A stretch of DNA of 57,442 nt from an uncultured Prevotella sp. (GTDB taxonomy: Bacteria > Bacteroidota > Bacteroidia > Bacteroidales > Bacteroidaceae): positions 1-57,442 of the forward strand of contig ONLG01000007.1 in assembly GCA_900318625.1 (NCBI GenBank), in the 5' to 3' direction. Every line of letters starts with the position of its first letter. Within the stretch, counting starts at the first letter, position 1. This document shows, one piece after another, positions 1 through 8,692 of the stretch. The notes beneath the pieces are model-generated. The model worked only from the letters and a program-made list of their open reading frames with translations. It had not been told where the DNA came from and ran no database searches. The translations under genes and the position numbers were made by a program.

Positions 1-2496
1 TACGCGTATCGAATCTTCCGGATTGTTAGTTACAAGTCCGTATGCAACAATGCGCTGGTTGTTGTTGCTCAAAGTAAATTGCTTCACGTCGAGGCGGTTT
101 TTCACGTATGTTATGTGCGAAGGATGTATCTGCCATATTGAATTATCATAGTTTATGACTGACGGCAGTATGCTCAGCGATGCCTCGTTCTGCCTGTTGC
201 TGTTTTCGCGGAACTCAGTCTGCACATTCAACACACCATGCAGGGGCTTCTTAGCGTGGGTGTTCCAGATCAGGCGCGTTGTAAGCTTGTCGTCGTCGGC
301 CTTTGCATTGAGGTCTAAAGACAAGTGACGACCGTCGTCTTCCACCTTATTTATATATGCACGCAGGCAGAGACTGTCACTCTCGTTGGCAAGACTGACG
401 CGACTGTCGCGCAAGTGGTTGTCATCGTAGCTTGCATCCGGCAGTTCAACCTTAAGGTCTATCCGCTTGTCAAAGTCGTTAAGGGCGCAGTTAAGCTGTA
501 CTGGCTGTTTGAGTTCGATAGGCAAGCGTGTGAGCCATCTTATCCATTTGGCATCGGTAATGTTGGCTTCCAATGTGAAATTGTTGGCTTTCTGATTGGT
601 AAGCCGCGGCATTCCCGGAAGCGTGGGCAGCTCGCCGCCAATTATGTTAGCCATGCTCTGGGGCAGGGCGGCATAGTTTATATCTCCTAAGATGTGAATC
701 GTGCCAAAATCTGAACTTACATCAAGGACTTTTCCTTGGGATGTATGGGCCGACTCAACATGGAAATTATTCAGCTGCATGGTGTTGGCCGAGGACTTCA
801 CAAGCAGGTTCTGCAAATCTATATTTCCATTAAGATTATTCAGGTTGCTGCCTTTCACATTTGCTTTAACATCAAAGTCAAACGTATTGTTGCCAAATGC
901 TTTAGTCAGATTGAGTGCCTGCGGATTGAGATGGCGCGCTTTTATCTCAGCATTAAGGCTTGGAACTTTGTCGAAAAGGGTTGCCACACCATTGAATTTG
1001 ACATTGGCATTAGGGTCGTCGAGTGACAAAGCTCCTTTCAGAGCCCCTTTGTCTATTTCTCCGTCGACCGCTATGTTCTTGAACTCATAGCCATTGTAGA
1101 AGATTCTTGGTATTTTACCCTTAGCCGATATTCTTGAGAACGGAAGCTTCAACGTGGGCATCTTACCCTTGGTTGCGGAGAATGTCAAATCGGCAACTAA
1201 CGCACCAAACTTGCTGTTGGCTGTAATCCTTCCTATATCTATGCCCCCAGTGTGTACTTCACCGCGTATGTTGTTACCCTTTACGGCTATTGCGTACCTT
1301 ACATTGCCTGCTGTTGTCTGCAAATAACCCTTTGAGCTGATGTCTGAACCCTGTCCGTTGGTTTGTCCGCTATACCTAATGCTGCCAAGGCGAGTCAGCT
1401 CCTGTGGAAGTTTGATGTGCTTGCCACTGACGTTTTTGGCTGCAAACTGGATACCCTCGGCACTTAACTTCATGTCATCAACAATCAAGCGCCATGTAGG
1501 GCGATGGTTCCTGAATGACAACATTCCGTTGCCTTTGAAACCAATCAATCCGTTCGTGGAGTTCAGTTGCAGTGACTGAAGGGTGATTTCCGAAGCGCTG
1601 CCTCTAAGGTTTGCCGCCAATGACAACTTGCCTTTGAAGGACTTGAGCTGCGGAACGAAACAGCTTATGTCAGAAGGAGTTATCTGTGAACGGCTTAGAT
1701 GGGTTGAATAGTGCAGGGAGTTCTTGTCAAGTTTGTTGCCGTTGAGTTTATACGAGGCAGAAATGTTGTCAAACTGAACGTCTGTTTCTGGCATCTTTAC
1801 GATGAAATCGGTTATTTTTGCTTCAGTCCTGTTACCGTAGAATTTCATGGATACAGCGTTAAGCTTCAGACCTGAATGTTCGATTAGCGAAAGCTTCTTA
1901 ATGTTGAACGCTATTAAACTGTCGGTAATTGTCACCAGATTGATATGAGTAGACAGGTCTTTGATGGCAATATGTGACGTGTTGAACAGTCCGGGGCTGA
2001 CTGGAACGTCGCCTTTGTCGAAGCTGATGGCACCATTGCGAATAACAAGCGACTGTATATTGATGTCAAGCGGAGAGCTTGGCTCTTTGCTCTTTGAAGC
2101 TAAGGAGTCGAGTACAAATTGAAAATTCGGTTTTGTGTCTGCACTTTTCTGATACAGCTTGGCATTGAGTCCGAAAATCTGAGCCGATGAAACGGACACT
2201 TTTTGATTTGTAGCCAGTTCCATCAAGTCTATTTTAGCCGAAAGGCGATAAGCTTTCAGCATTTCTTTGTCAGCCTTGTCACGTATGAGTACGTCGTCTA
2301 TAATAATGCGATTGAAGAAACCTAAGTTTACCTTGCCTATCTTAACGTCTGTCCCGAGCTTGTTTGCAAGTAGGCTGGCAACGGTTGAGCCGGCCCATTT
2401 CTGCACCGCAGGGACTTGTACCAAGACATTCAAGAGCACATAAAAACCTACAATGCTCCAGACGATATAACTGACTATAGACCTTAATCGCTTCAA
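1..2496 (-). CDS. TamB/AsmA-like envelope assembly protein, N-terminal part (runs off window start)
   Basis: The first 832 codons of a large minus-strand gene; its C-terminus lies outside the window. The protein opens with one membrane anchor (about residues 5-27, including VGFYVLLNVLVQVPAVQKW), then KLGTDVKIGKVNL, the usual entry into AsmA/TamB-like proteins. Long repetitive beta-rich sequence without enzyme motifs follows. TamB-like proteins sit in the inner membrane, span the periplasm and help move lipid or outer-membrane proteins; that role is inferred from the family. An in-frame stop at 2509-2511 leaves TTG at 2496-2494 as the only ordinary start codon, giving MKRLRS; no ATG is available. 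The frame is the same at both ends of the visible part, so no net frameshift is present. It is divergent from nqrA. The diagnostic TamB C-terminal domain cannot be seen, so a plain AsmA-like protein is possible. Confidence 0.8.
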   Translation of the reverse strand, partial: MKRLRSIVSYIVWSIVGFYVLLNVLVQVPAVQKWAGSTVASLLANKLGTDVKIGKVNLGFFNRIIIDDVLIRDKADKEMLKAYRLSAKIDLMELATNQKVSVSSAQIFGLNAKLYQKSADTKPNFQFVLDSLASKSKEPSSPLDINIQSLVIRNGAISFDKGDVPVSPGLFNTSHIAIKDLSTHINLVTITDSLIAFNIKKLSLIEHSGLKLNAVSMKFYGNRTEAKITDFIVKMPETDVQFDNISASYKLNGNKLDKNSLHYSTHLSRSQITPSDISCFVPQLKSFKGKLSLAANLRGSASEITLQSLQLNSTNGLIGFKGNGMLSFRNHRPTWRLIVDDMKLSAEGIQFAAKNVSGKHIKLPQELTRLGSIRYSGQTNGQGSDISSKGYLQTTAGNVRYAIAVKGNNIRGEVHTGGIDIGRITANSKFGALVADLTFSATKGKMPTLKLPFSRISAKGKIPRIFYNGYEFKNIAVDGEIDKGALKGALSLDDPNANVKFNGVATLFDKVPSLNAEIKARHLNPQALNLTKAFGNNTFDFDVKANVKGSNLNNLNGNIDLQNLLVKSSANTMQLNNFHVESAHTSQGKVLDVSSDFGTIHILGDINYAALPQSMANIIGGELPTLPGMPRLTNQKANNFTLEANITDAKWIRWLTRLPIELKQPVQLNCALNDFDKRIDLKVELPDASYDDNHLRDSRVSLANESDSLCLRAYINKVEDDGRHLSLDLNAKADDDKLTTRLIWNTHAKKPLHGVLNVQTEFRENSNRQNEASLSILPSVINYDNSIWQIHPSHITYVKNRLDVKQFTLSNNNQRIVAYGLVTNNPEDSIRV

Positions 2497-2529
2497 TAAA
2501 ATGCAATCTCAACGTTTCAAAATGCAATG

Positions 2530-2537
2530 CAAAACTA
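2530..2537 (-). promoter_or_regulatory. -7 box of the TamB-like gene
   Basis: TAGTTTTG read on the minus strand matches the Bacteroidetes -7 consensus TAnnTTTG. It lies about 34 bases before the TTG start, a normal distance. No clear TTTG is seen at the expected -33 position. Confidence 0.5.
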
Positions 2538-2600
2538 CAAAATTTACTTATCATGTAGAAATAATAACACCTTTTTCTTTAACAAATGCTGTTTATTTAC

Positions 2601-2608
2601 TACTTTTG
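2601..2608 (+). promoter_or_regulatory. -7 box of the nqr operon
   Basis: TACTTTTG is a perfect TAnnTTTG match 65 bases before the nqrA ATG. The -33 element is weak (TTT-containing only). The leader between box and start is AT-rich and shows no strong hairpin. Confidence 0.55.
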
Positions 2609-2672
2609 CACGACAAAAGATTAGTCTATAGATTTTTGGGAAATAACGAAATTATTATATCAACTTTTATTT

Positions 2673-4025
2673 ATGACAAAGAGAATCAAGTTACGTAAAG
2701 GCTTGAACGTTAATCTCAAAGGACATTCGGAGGCAAAGACACTCTTGCTCGACACTGCGGAAGAGTATGCTTTGAAGCCCGAAGACTTCGTAGGAATGGT
2801 TCCGAAGGTTGTAGTTCGTGAGGGAGATACGGTCAAGGCGGGTGATGCTTTGTTTGTAAACAAGAATTATCCCGATGTGATGTTTGCTTCACCTGTCAGT
2901 GGAACGGTGACTGCCGTTGTCAGGGGTGAGCGTCGTAAGGTGCTCTGTGTAAAGGTCAAAGCCGACAAGGAGCAGGTTTATGTGGATTTCAAGAAGTGTT
3001 CGGTCAGCGGACTTTCTGCTCAGGAAATCAAGGACAAGTTGCTCAAAGCTGGTTTGTTCGGCTATATCAATCAGCTGCCTTATGCAATTTCAACAAATCC
3101 CGACACCACTCCTAAGTCCATTTTCGTATCCGCAATGCGCGATATGCCACTTGCAGGCGACTTCGAATACGAATTGAAGGGTAATGAGGAGCATTTCCAG
3201 GCTGGTTTGACAGCCCTTTCGAAGATAGCAAAAGTCTACCTCGGAATTGGTGCCACTCAAACTTCAGCAGCACTTACCAATGCTGAAAACTGCGAGATAA
3301 CAGTGTTTGACGGTCCTTGCCCAGCCGGAAATGTGGGAGTACACGTCAACCATCTCGACCCAGTCAACAAGGGTGAGGTTGTATGGACGGTTGATCCGAC
3401 AGCTGTTATCTTCTTTGGCCGACTGTTCAACACTGGTAAAGTTGACCTCACTCGCAAAGTTGCTGTTGCCGGCAGCGAAGTCAACGAGCCTGCTTACGTT
3501 GATTGTCTTGTCGGCACTCCTGTCTCTACCATCCTTAAAGGCCAGATTGATGATGTAGAAGGCAAGCGCATCATCAACGGAAATCCCCTTACGGGAGTTG
3601 TTTCAAGTATGGAAGACTTTGTTGGTGCCCATACTTCAGAAATAACGGTGATACCCGAAGGCAAAGACGTTAACGAATTTGCAGGATGGATAATGCCCCG
3701 TTTCAAGGAATTTTCAGCTAACCGTTCTTATTGTTCTTGGCTCTTCGGACGCAAGAAGGAGTATTCTCTCGATGCCCGTGTCAAGGGCGGCGAGCGCAAG
3801 ATTATAATGAGCGGAGAGTACGACAAGGTTCTTCCCATGGATATTTACGGCGAATATCTCATCAAGGCAATCATTACTGGCGACATCGACAAGCAGGAGC
3901 AGCTGGGTATCTACGAAGTTGCACCTGAGGATTTTGCCGTTGCCGAGTTCGTCGACTCGTCGAAATTGGAACTTCAGAAAATCGTTAGAGAGGGTCTCGA
4001 CATCCTCAGAAAGGAGAATGCATAA
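2673..4025 (+). CDS. nqrA: Na+-translocating NADH-quinone reductase subunit A
   Basis: A 450-residue protein with the family start (KLRKGLNVNLKG) and usual length. It is the cytoplasmic-side subunit of Na+-NQR, the respiratory pump that passes electrons from NADH to quinone and exports sodium; NqrA is implicated in quinone binding. It is the first gene of a complete nqrABCDEF operon in standard order. Its TAA stop shares one base with the nqrB ATG, which suggests translational coupling. The start ATG at 2673 gives MTKRIKLRKG; no in-frame alternative upstream is convincing. A -7 box lies at 2601-2608. No unusual features are seen. Confidence 0.96.
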   Translation: MTKRIKLRKGLNVNLKGHSEAKTLLLDTAEEYALKPEDFVGMVPKVVVREGDTVKAGDALFVNKNYPDVMFASPVSGTVTAVVRGERRKVLCVKVKADKEQVYVDFKKCSVSGLSAQEIKDKLLKAGLFGYINQLPYAISTNPDTTPKSIFVSAMRDMPLAGDFEYELKGNEEHFQAGLTALSKIAKVYLGIGATQTSAALTNAENCEITVFDGPCPAGNVGVHVNHLDPVNKGEVVWTVDPTAVIFFGRLFNTGKVDLTRKVAVAGSEVNEPAYVDCLVGTPVSTILKGQIDDVEGKRIINGNPLTGVVSSMEDFVGAHTSEITVIPEGKDVNEFAGWIMPRFKEFSANRSYCSWLFGRKKEYSLDARVKGGERKIIMSGEYDKVLPMDIYGEYLIKAIITGDIDKQEQLGIYEVAPEDFAVAEFVDSSKLELQKIVREGLDILRKENA

Positions 4026-5185
4026 TGGCTTTTTTAAGAAATTATCTTGATAAGATACGCCCGAACTTTGAAAAGGACGGCAAGCTTCATGCCTTCAAGA
4101 GCATTTACGACGGTATGGACACATTCCTTTACGTGCCCAACGCCACTTCTAAAAGCGGAGTAAGCATACATGATGCCATCGATTCGAAGCGCATAATGAG
4201 CTTTGTGGTGATAGCGCTCATGCCTGCCTTGCTCTTCGGAATGTATAATATAGGTTATCAGAACTATCTTGCTGCCGGCACATTGGCTACCGCTGGTTTC
4301 TTTGAGATATTCTTCTACGGTTTTCTTGCTGTGCTCCCGAAGATTCTGGTGAGCTACATCGTCGGCCTTGGCATCGAGTTTGCCTGGGCGCAATGGAAAG
4401 GTGAAGAAATCCAGGAGGGCTACTTGGTGAGCGGAATACTCATTCCGATGATTCTTCCTATTGGCTGTCCGCTTTGGATGTTGGCCCTGGCTTGTGCATT
4501 TTCGGTTATCTTCTGCAAGGAGATATTCGGCGGAACGGGAATGAACATCTTTAATCCTGCGATTGCCGCACGTATGTTCCTCTTCTTCTCTTATCCTTCC
4601 AAGATGACGGGCGACAACGTATGGGTGGCTCAGAACAGTATCTTCGGACTCGGAAACGATCTCCCCGACACCTTCACAGCTGCCACACCGCTCGGACAGA
4701 TTGGACAGGGCATTGCTCCCGACGCATCAATGTGTGACATAATCTGTGGCTTCATTCCCGGTTCAATCGGTGAAACATCAGTCATTGCCATAGCTATTGG
4801 TGCCGTATTGCTGCTCTGGACAGGCATTGCTTCATGGCGTACCATGCTCAGCGTATTCGTTGGCGGTGGAGTAGTGGCTGCCATATTCAATGCCACTGGC
4901 GCTTCGACAATTCCCTGGTATGAGCATTTTGTATTGGGTGGTTTTGCCTTTGGTGCCGTGTTCATGGCTACCGATCCTGTTACTTCGTGCCGCACTCAGA
5001 CCGGACAGTTCATCTACGGCTTCCTCATTGGTGCCATAGCTGTTGTTGTCCGCGTGATGAATGCCGGCTATCCCGAGGGAATGATGCTTGCAATATTCTT
5101 CGGAAATATGTTTGCAGCAACCATCGACCACTGTGTAGTGGAGCATAACATTTCTAAACGTTTGAAGAGAGGAGGTACAAAATGA
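4025..5185 (+). CDS. nqrB: Na+-translocating NADH-quinone reductase subunit B
   Basis: A 386-residue polytopic membrane subunit of Na+-NQR. It carries a covalent FMN and forms part of the sodium path in the known complex. The FMN attachment region is visible as DTFTAATPLG, with Thr221 the likely ligand. Several hydrophobic helices run from about residue 55 to 375, and MATDPVTS is a conserved late motif. It overlaps nqrA by one base and nqrC by four (ATGA), typical of tightly coupled translation. Length and order match the family. Confidence 0.96.
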   Translation: MAFLRNYLDKIRPNFEKDGKLHAFKSIYDGMDTFLYVPNATSKSGVSIHDAIDSKRIMSFVVIALMPALLFGMYNIGYQNYLAAGTLATAGFFEIFFYGFLAVLPKILVSYIVGLGIEFAWAQWKGEEIQEGYLVSGILIPMILPIGCPLWMLALACAFSVIFCKEIFGGTGMNIFNPAIAARMFLFFSYPSKMTGDNVWVAQNSIFGLGNDLPDTFTAATPLGQIGQGIAPDASMCDIICGFIPGSIGETSVIAIAIGAVLLLWTGIASWRTMLSVFVGGGVVAAIFNATGASTIPWYEHFVLGGFAFGAVFMATDPVTSCRTQTGQFIYGFLIGAIAVVVRVMNAGYPEGMMLAIFFGNMFAATIDHCVVEHNISKRLKRGGTK

Positions 5186-5823
5186 AAACAAACACCAATT
5201 CTAATACCTACATTATTATATATAGTGCAGTACTGGTAGTAATCGTAGCTTTCCTCCTGGCTTTCATATCGCTGTCGCTCAAGAGCAAGCAGGATGCAAA
5301 CGTTGCGCTCGACCAGAAGAAGCAGATACTCTATTCGCTTAATATCCGCGGACTTGACGGCGAGAAGGCTGAAGCAAAGTATGCCGAGGTGGTCAAGAAG
5401 ACAGAGGCTGTTGACGACAACTTCATCTATGTATGTGAGGTTGACGGCAAGGCAAAGTATGTCATTCCCTTGAAGGGAATGGGTCTCTGGGGTGCCATCC
5501 GTGGCTACATCTCTATAAACGACGATGCCAATACAGTCTTCGGAGCCTACTTCGACCATGATGGCGAGACTGCCGGACTTGGTGCCGAAATCAAGGATTC
5601 GCAGGCATGGCAGGAGAAGTTCCAGGGAAAGAAGCTTCATAAGGACGGTGGCAGCGATATTGCACTTTCCGTAATGAAGAAAGTCGACGACCCGACTACT
5701 CAGGTGGATGCCGTCACTGGAGCCACACTTACCTCCAACGGAGTAAGCGATATGCTCAAGAACTGCATCTCAAAATATATTAAAACAGTGGAGAAACTTT
5801 CAGCTTCTGCTTCAAATAAATAA
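5182..5823 (+). CDS. nqrC: Na+-translocating NADH-quinone reductase subunit C
   Basis: A 213-residue subunit with one N-terminal transmembrane helix (about residues 10-31) and a periplasmic FMN-binding domain. The flavinylation motif is DAVTGATLTSNGV, with Thr182 the likely covalent FMN site; the enzyme that attaches FMN (ApbE) is not in this window. Unusually for this window, a strong Shine-Dalgarno-like AGGAGG (5170-5175) precedes the ATG, which overlaps the nqrB stop. LKGMGLWGAIRGYI is the conserved pre-flavin motif. Confidence 0.96.
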   Translation: MKTNTNSNTYIIIYSAVLVVIVAFLLAFISLSLKSKQDANVALDQKKQILYSLNIRGLDGEKAEAKYAEVVKKTEAVDDNFIYVCEVDGKAKYVIPLKGMGLWGAIRGYISINDDANTVFGAYFDHDGETAGLGAEIKDSQAWQEKFQGKKLHKDGGSDIALSVMKKVDDPTTQVDAVTGATLTSNGVSDMLKNCISKYIKTVEKLSASASNK

Positions 5824-5829
5824 GGAATT

Positions 5830-6453
5830 ATGGCTTTATTAAGTAAACAAAATAAAGAGGCATTTACTAATCCGCTCAACCTCGACAACCCTATCCTTGT
5901 CCAGGTGCTCGGTATCTGTTCTGCCCTGGCCGTGACTTCGCAGCTGAAGCCGGCTCTTGTGATGGGACTTGCTGTGACCATTATCACGGCATTCTCTAAC
6001 GTTATCATCTCTATCATTCGCAAAACCATTCCCACCCGCATCCGCATCATCGTGCAGCTTGTGGTAGTAGCCGCTCTGGTGACTATCGTTTCGCAGGTGC
6101 TCAAGGCCTTTGCCTACGATGTCAGCGTGCAGCTCTCGGTCTATGTGGGCCTTATCATCACCAACTGTATCCTTATGGGCCGCCTTGAGGCTTTTGCCAT
6201 GATGAACAAACCCTGGCCTTCGTTCCTCGACGGTATAGGAAATGGCCTCGGATACGCCATGATACTTGTTATCGTCGGTGCTTTCCGCGAGTTCTTCGGA
6301 CGTGGCAGTCTGCTCGGCTTCCAGATTATTCCGCAGAGTTTCTACGATGCAGGATACTCCAACAACGGCATGATGACAATGTCGGCCACGGCTTTGATAT
6401 TAGTAGGATGTGTCATCTGGGTTCATAGAGCCTATTTTTATAAGGAGAAGTAA
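5830..6453 (+). CDS. nqrD: Na+-translocating NADH-quinone reductase subunit D
   Basis: A 207-residue integral membrane protein with about six hydrophobic helices, related to RnfE and to NqrE in the same operon. In Na+-NQR, NqrD and NqrE pack as an inverted pair around an intramembrane iron site. Conserved stretches seen are TNCILMGRLEAFAM (Cys probably an iron ligand, from family knowledge) and GNGLGYAMIL. It starts 7 bases after nqrC and ends 3 bases before nqrE. Confidence 0.96.
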   Translation: MALLSKQNKEAFTNPLNLDNPILVQVLGICSALAVTSQLKPALVMGLAVTIITAFSNVIISIIRKTIPTRIRIIVQLVVVAALVTIVSQVLKAFAYDVSVQLSVYVGLIITNCILMGRLEAFAMMNKPWPSFLDGIGNGLGYAMILVIVGAFREFFGRGSLLGFQIIPQSFYDAGYSNNGMMTMSATALILVGCVIWVHRAYFYKEK

Positions 6454-6456
6454 GTC

Positions 6457-7083
6457 ATGGAACACATTATAAGTTTATTCTTCCGGTCGATATTCGTCGA
6501 CAATATGATATTTGCCTTCTTCCTCGGAATGTGCTCCTTCCTTGCCGTTTCGAAGAATGTGAAGACCTCGTTGGGTCTCGGTATGGCTGTGACCTTCGTG
6601 CTCTTGGTAACGGTGCCGGTCGACTATCTGCTTCAGACAAAGGTGCTTGGCCCCAACTGTCTGATTGAAGGCGTAGATTTGAGCTATCTCAGCTTCATTC
6701 TTTTCATTGCTGTCATAGCCGGTATAGTGCAGCTTGTGGAGATGGCTGTCGAGAAGTACAGCCCTTCGCTCTATGCAGCCCTGGGTATCTTCCTGCCGCT
6801 TATTGCCGTGAACTGTGCCATCATGGGTGCTTCGCTCTTCATGCAGCAGCGCATTCTGCTCGACCCGACAAATTCGCAGGCCATCACCAACATCTGGGAT
6901 GCTATAGTATATGCCATCGGTTCGGGCCTTGGTTGGACTCTGGCTATCGTTGCCATGGGGGCCATTCGCGAGAAGATGCAGTACAGCGACGTGCCCAAGC
7001 CGCTTCAGGGATTAGGTATTACATTTATCACCGTAGGTCTCATGGCTCTTGCCATGATGTGCTTCAGCGGACTTAACATTTAA
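6457..7083 (+). CDS. nqrE: Na+-translocating NADH-quinone reductase subunit E
   Basis: A 208-residue membrane subunit, homologous to RnfA and NqrD, with about six helices. The mirror-symmetric cysteine regions are visible: [19 protein letters not shown] near the N-terminus and [12 protein letters not shown] in the second half, followed by [19 protein letters not shown]. Length and motifs are normal. It sits 3 bases after nqrD and 17 bases before nqrF. Confidence 0.96.
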   Translation: MEHIISLFFRSIFVDNMIFAFFLGMCSFLAVSKNVKTSLGLGMAVTFVLLVTVPVDYLLQTKVLGPNCLIEGVDLSYLSFILFIAVIAGIVQLVEMAVEKYSPSLYAALGIFLPLIAVNCAIMGASLFMQQRILLDPTNSQAITNIWDAIVYAIGSGLGWTLAIVAMGAIREKMQYSDVPKPLQGLGITFITVGLMALAMMCFSGLNI

Positions 7084-7100
7084 AGGAGGAGGAAATAACT

Positions 7101-8369
7101 ATGGGACAATTTATTGGTGTTAGCATAGGAGTATTCCTCGTAACGATACTCTTGCTTGTAGTAATTCTGCTTGTAGCAAAGAAATATCTCTCGCCGAGCG
7201 GAAATGTGAATATCCAAATCAACGGCGACACTACTATTAACGTGCCTCAGGGCTCGTCGCTGATGACCACTCTCAACGAAAACGGCATCTTCCTGCCGTC
7301 TGCTTGTGGCGGTAAGGCTTCCTGCGGACAGTGCAAGGTGCAGGTGCTCGAGGGCGGTGGTGAGATACTCGACAGCGAGAAGCCTCACTTCACACGCAAG
7401 GAAATCAAGGACAACTGGCGTCTGGGATGCCAGTGCAAGGTGAAGAGCGACATGAAAATCCATGTCGACGAGTCTATCCTCGGCGTAAAGGAGTACGAGT
7501 GTACCGTCATAAGCAACAAGAACGTAGCCACCTTCATCAAGGAATTCAAGGTGCAGCTGCCTGCCGGAGCCCACATGGACTTCCTTCCCGGCTCGTATGC
7601 TCAGATCAAGATACCTGCTTTCGACTGCATCGACTACGACAAGGACTTCGACAAGTCGCTCATTGGTGACGAATATCTGCCCTCGTGGGAGAAGTTCAAG
7701 ATGTTCGACCTCAAGTGTAAGAACCCGGTAGACACCATCCGTGCATACTCTATGGCCAACTATCCGGCTGAGGGCGACGTGTTCATGCTCACCGTTCGTA
7801 TCGCCACGCCGCCGTTCAAGCCCGACCGCAGCGGCTTCATGGAGGTCAATCCCGGTATCGCTTCTTCGTACATCTTCTCGCTCAAACCGGGTGACAAGGT
7901 TATAATGAGCGGTCCTTACGGCGACTTCCACCCGCATTTCGACACCAAGCGCGAGATGATATGGGTTGGTGGTGGTGCCGGTATGGCTCCGCTGCGTGCT
8001 CAGATCATGCACATGACGAAGACCCTGCACACTACCGACCGCGAGATGCACTACTTCTACGGAGCACGTGCCCTCAACGAGGTGTTCTATCTCGACGACT
8101 TCCTCAATTTGAAAAAGGAATATCCCAACTTCCACTTCCACCTTGCACTCGACCGTCCGGACCCGGCAGCCGATGCCGCAGGCGTGAAGTACACCGCTGG
8201 CTTCGTTCATCAGGTTATGTTCAACACCTACCTGAAAGACCACGAGGCTCCCGAGGACATCGAGTACTATATGTGCGGTCCTGGTCCAATGTCAAAGGCA
8301 GTCGTAGGTATGCTCGACTCGCTTGGCGTTGAACCCGAAAGCATCATGTATGACAACTTCGGCGGATAG
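7101..8369 (+). CDS. nqrF: Na+-translocating NADH-quinone reductase subunit F (NADH dehydrogenase module)
   Basis: A 422-residue electron-entry subunit. Residues 5-27 form a membrane anchor. A [2Fe-2S] ferredoxin domain follows, with Cys69, Cys75, Cys78 and Cys110 (C-x5-C-x2-C spacing, then LGCQC). The FAD site is RAYSMANYP and the NADH site is GGGAGMAPLRAQI; the protein ends MYDNFGG as in the family. It takes electrons from NADH, passing them via FAD and the cluster to the rest of Na+-NQR. A purine-rich Shine-Dalgarno-like AGGAGGAGG precedes the ATG. It is the last gene of the operon, with a hairpin terminator about 28 bases after the stop. Confidence 0.97.
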   Translation: MGQFIGVSIGVFLVTILLLVVILLVAKKYLSPSGNVNIQINGDTTINVPQGSSLMTTLNENGIFLPSACGGKASCGQCKVQVLEGGGEILDSEKPHFTRKEIKDNWRLGCQCKVKSDMKIHVDESILGVKEYECTVISNKNVATFIKEFKVQLPAGAHMDFLPGSYAQIKIPAFDCIDYDKDFDKSLIGDEYLPSWEKFKMFDLKCKNPVDTIRAYSMANYPAEGDVFMLTVRIATPPFKPDRSGFMEVNPGIASSYIFSLKPGDKVIMSGPYGDFHPHFDTKREMIWVGGGAGMAPLRAQIMHMTKTLHTTDREMHYFYGARALNEVFYLDDFLNLKKEYPNFHFHLALDRPDPAADAAGVKYTAGFVHQVMFNTYLKDHEAPEDIEYYMCGPGPMSKAVVGMLDSLGVEPESIMYDNFGG

Positions 8370-8397
8370 TCATTATCCATCGTTTCGACTTCATCTA

Positions 8398-8432
8398 AGG
8401 AGGACATCCCAGTCGGGTGGCCTCCTTTTTTT
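8398..8432 (+). terminator. Terminator of the nqr operon
   Basis: AGGAGG (8398-8403) pairs with CCTCCT (8421-8426), extended inside by CCC with GGG, and followed by a run of eight T (8425-8432). This is a classic intrinsic terminator shape just after nqrF. Confidence 0.85.
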
Positions 8433-8468
8433 GTTGCATATCATCATTGCAAACTTTCGCAACCACTG

Positions 8469-8566
8469 CCGTAAACTTTCTCCAGCAGCTCCGGAGCTTT
8501 GTTACAGAGCCTCTGGAGCAATGCTCCAAAGCCCCCGGAACAATGTTACATAGCAGTTGGAGTAAC
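8469..8566 (-). repeat. Array A: four 22-bp palindromic units plus 10-bp tail
   Basis: Read on the minus strand, four consecutive 22-bp units fill 8566-8479, and the tail AAGTTTACGG follows at 8478-8469. Each unit has a left arm like CTCCA, a 7-base centre, and a right arm like TGGAG or TGTAA, so it is an imperfect palindrome. The last unit plus tail gives TGGAGAAAGTTTACGG, identical in arrays B and C of this window. It lies in the nqrF-luxS gap after the nqr terminator. 22 is not a multiple of three and no credible reading frame crosses it. The rest of 8433-8692 shows only the luxS -7 box. Confidence 0.85.
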
Positions 8567-8663
8567 CTTCCCAGACCGCCTCGTAAACCCCATATAGTAG
8601 CCGTTAGCAACAGAGTGCTTAAGTTTTTGCCCAATAAATGATGCTTAACCAACAAAAAATGAG

Positions 8664-8671
8664 TAATTTTG
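8664..8671 (+). promoter_or_regulatory. -7 box of luxS
   Basis: TAATTTTG is a perfect TAnnTTTG match 21 bases before the ATG at 8693. It overlaps a possible TTG start at 8669, which argues for the downstream ATG as the true start. No good -33 element is seen. Confidence 0.6.
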
Positions 8672-8692
8672 AAAGCGCATAACATAAGCAAC

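Noticed and set aside
7080-8243. 387-codon frame antisense to nqrF
   Set aside because: It mirrors codon structure of nqrF, has no domain and no promoter; nqrF is certain.
8469-8566. CRISPR array (short regular repeats)
   Set aside because: Units are only 22 bp, abut without spacers, vary in sequence, occur four per locus, and no cas genes are present.
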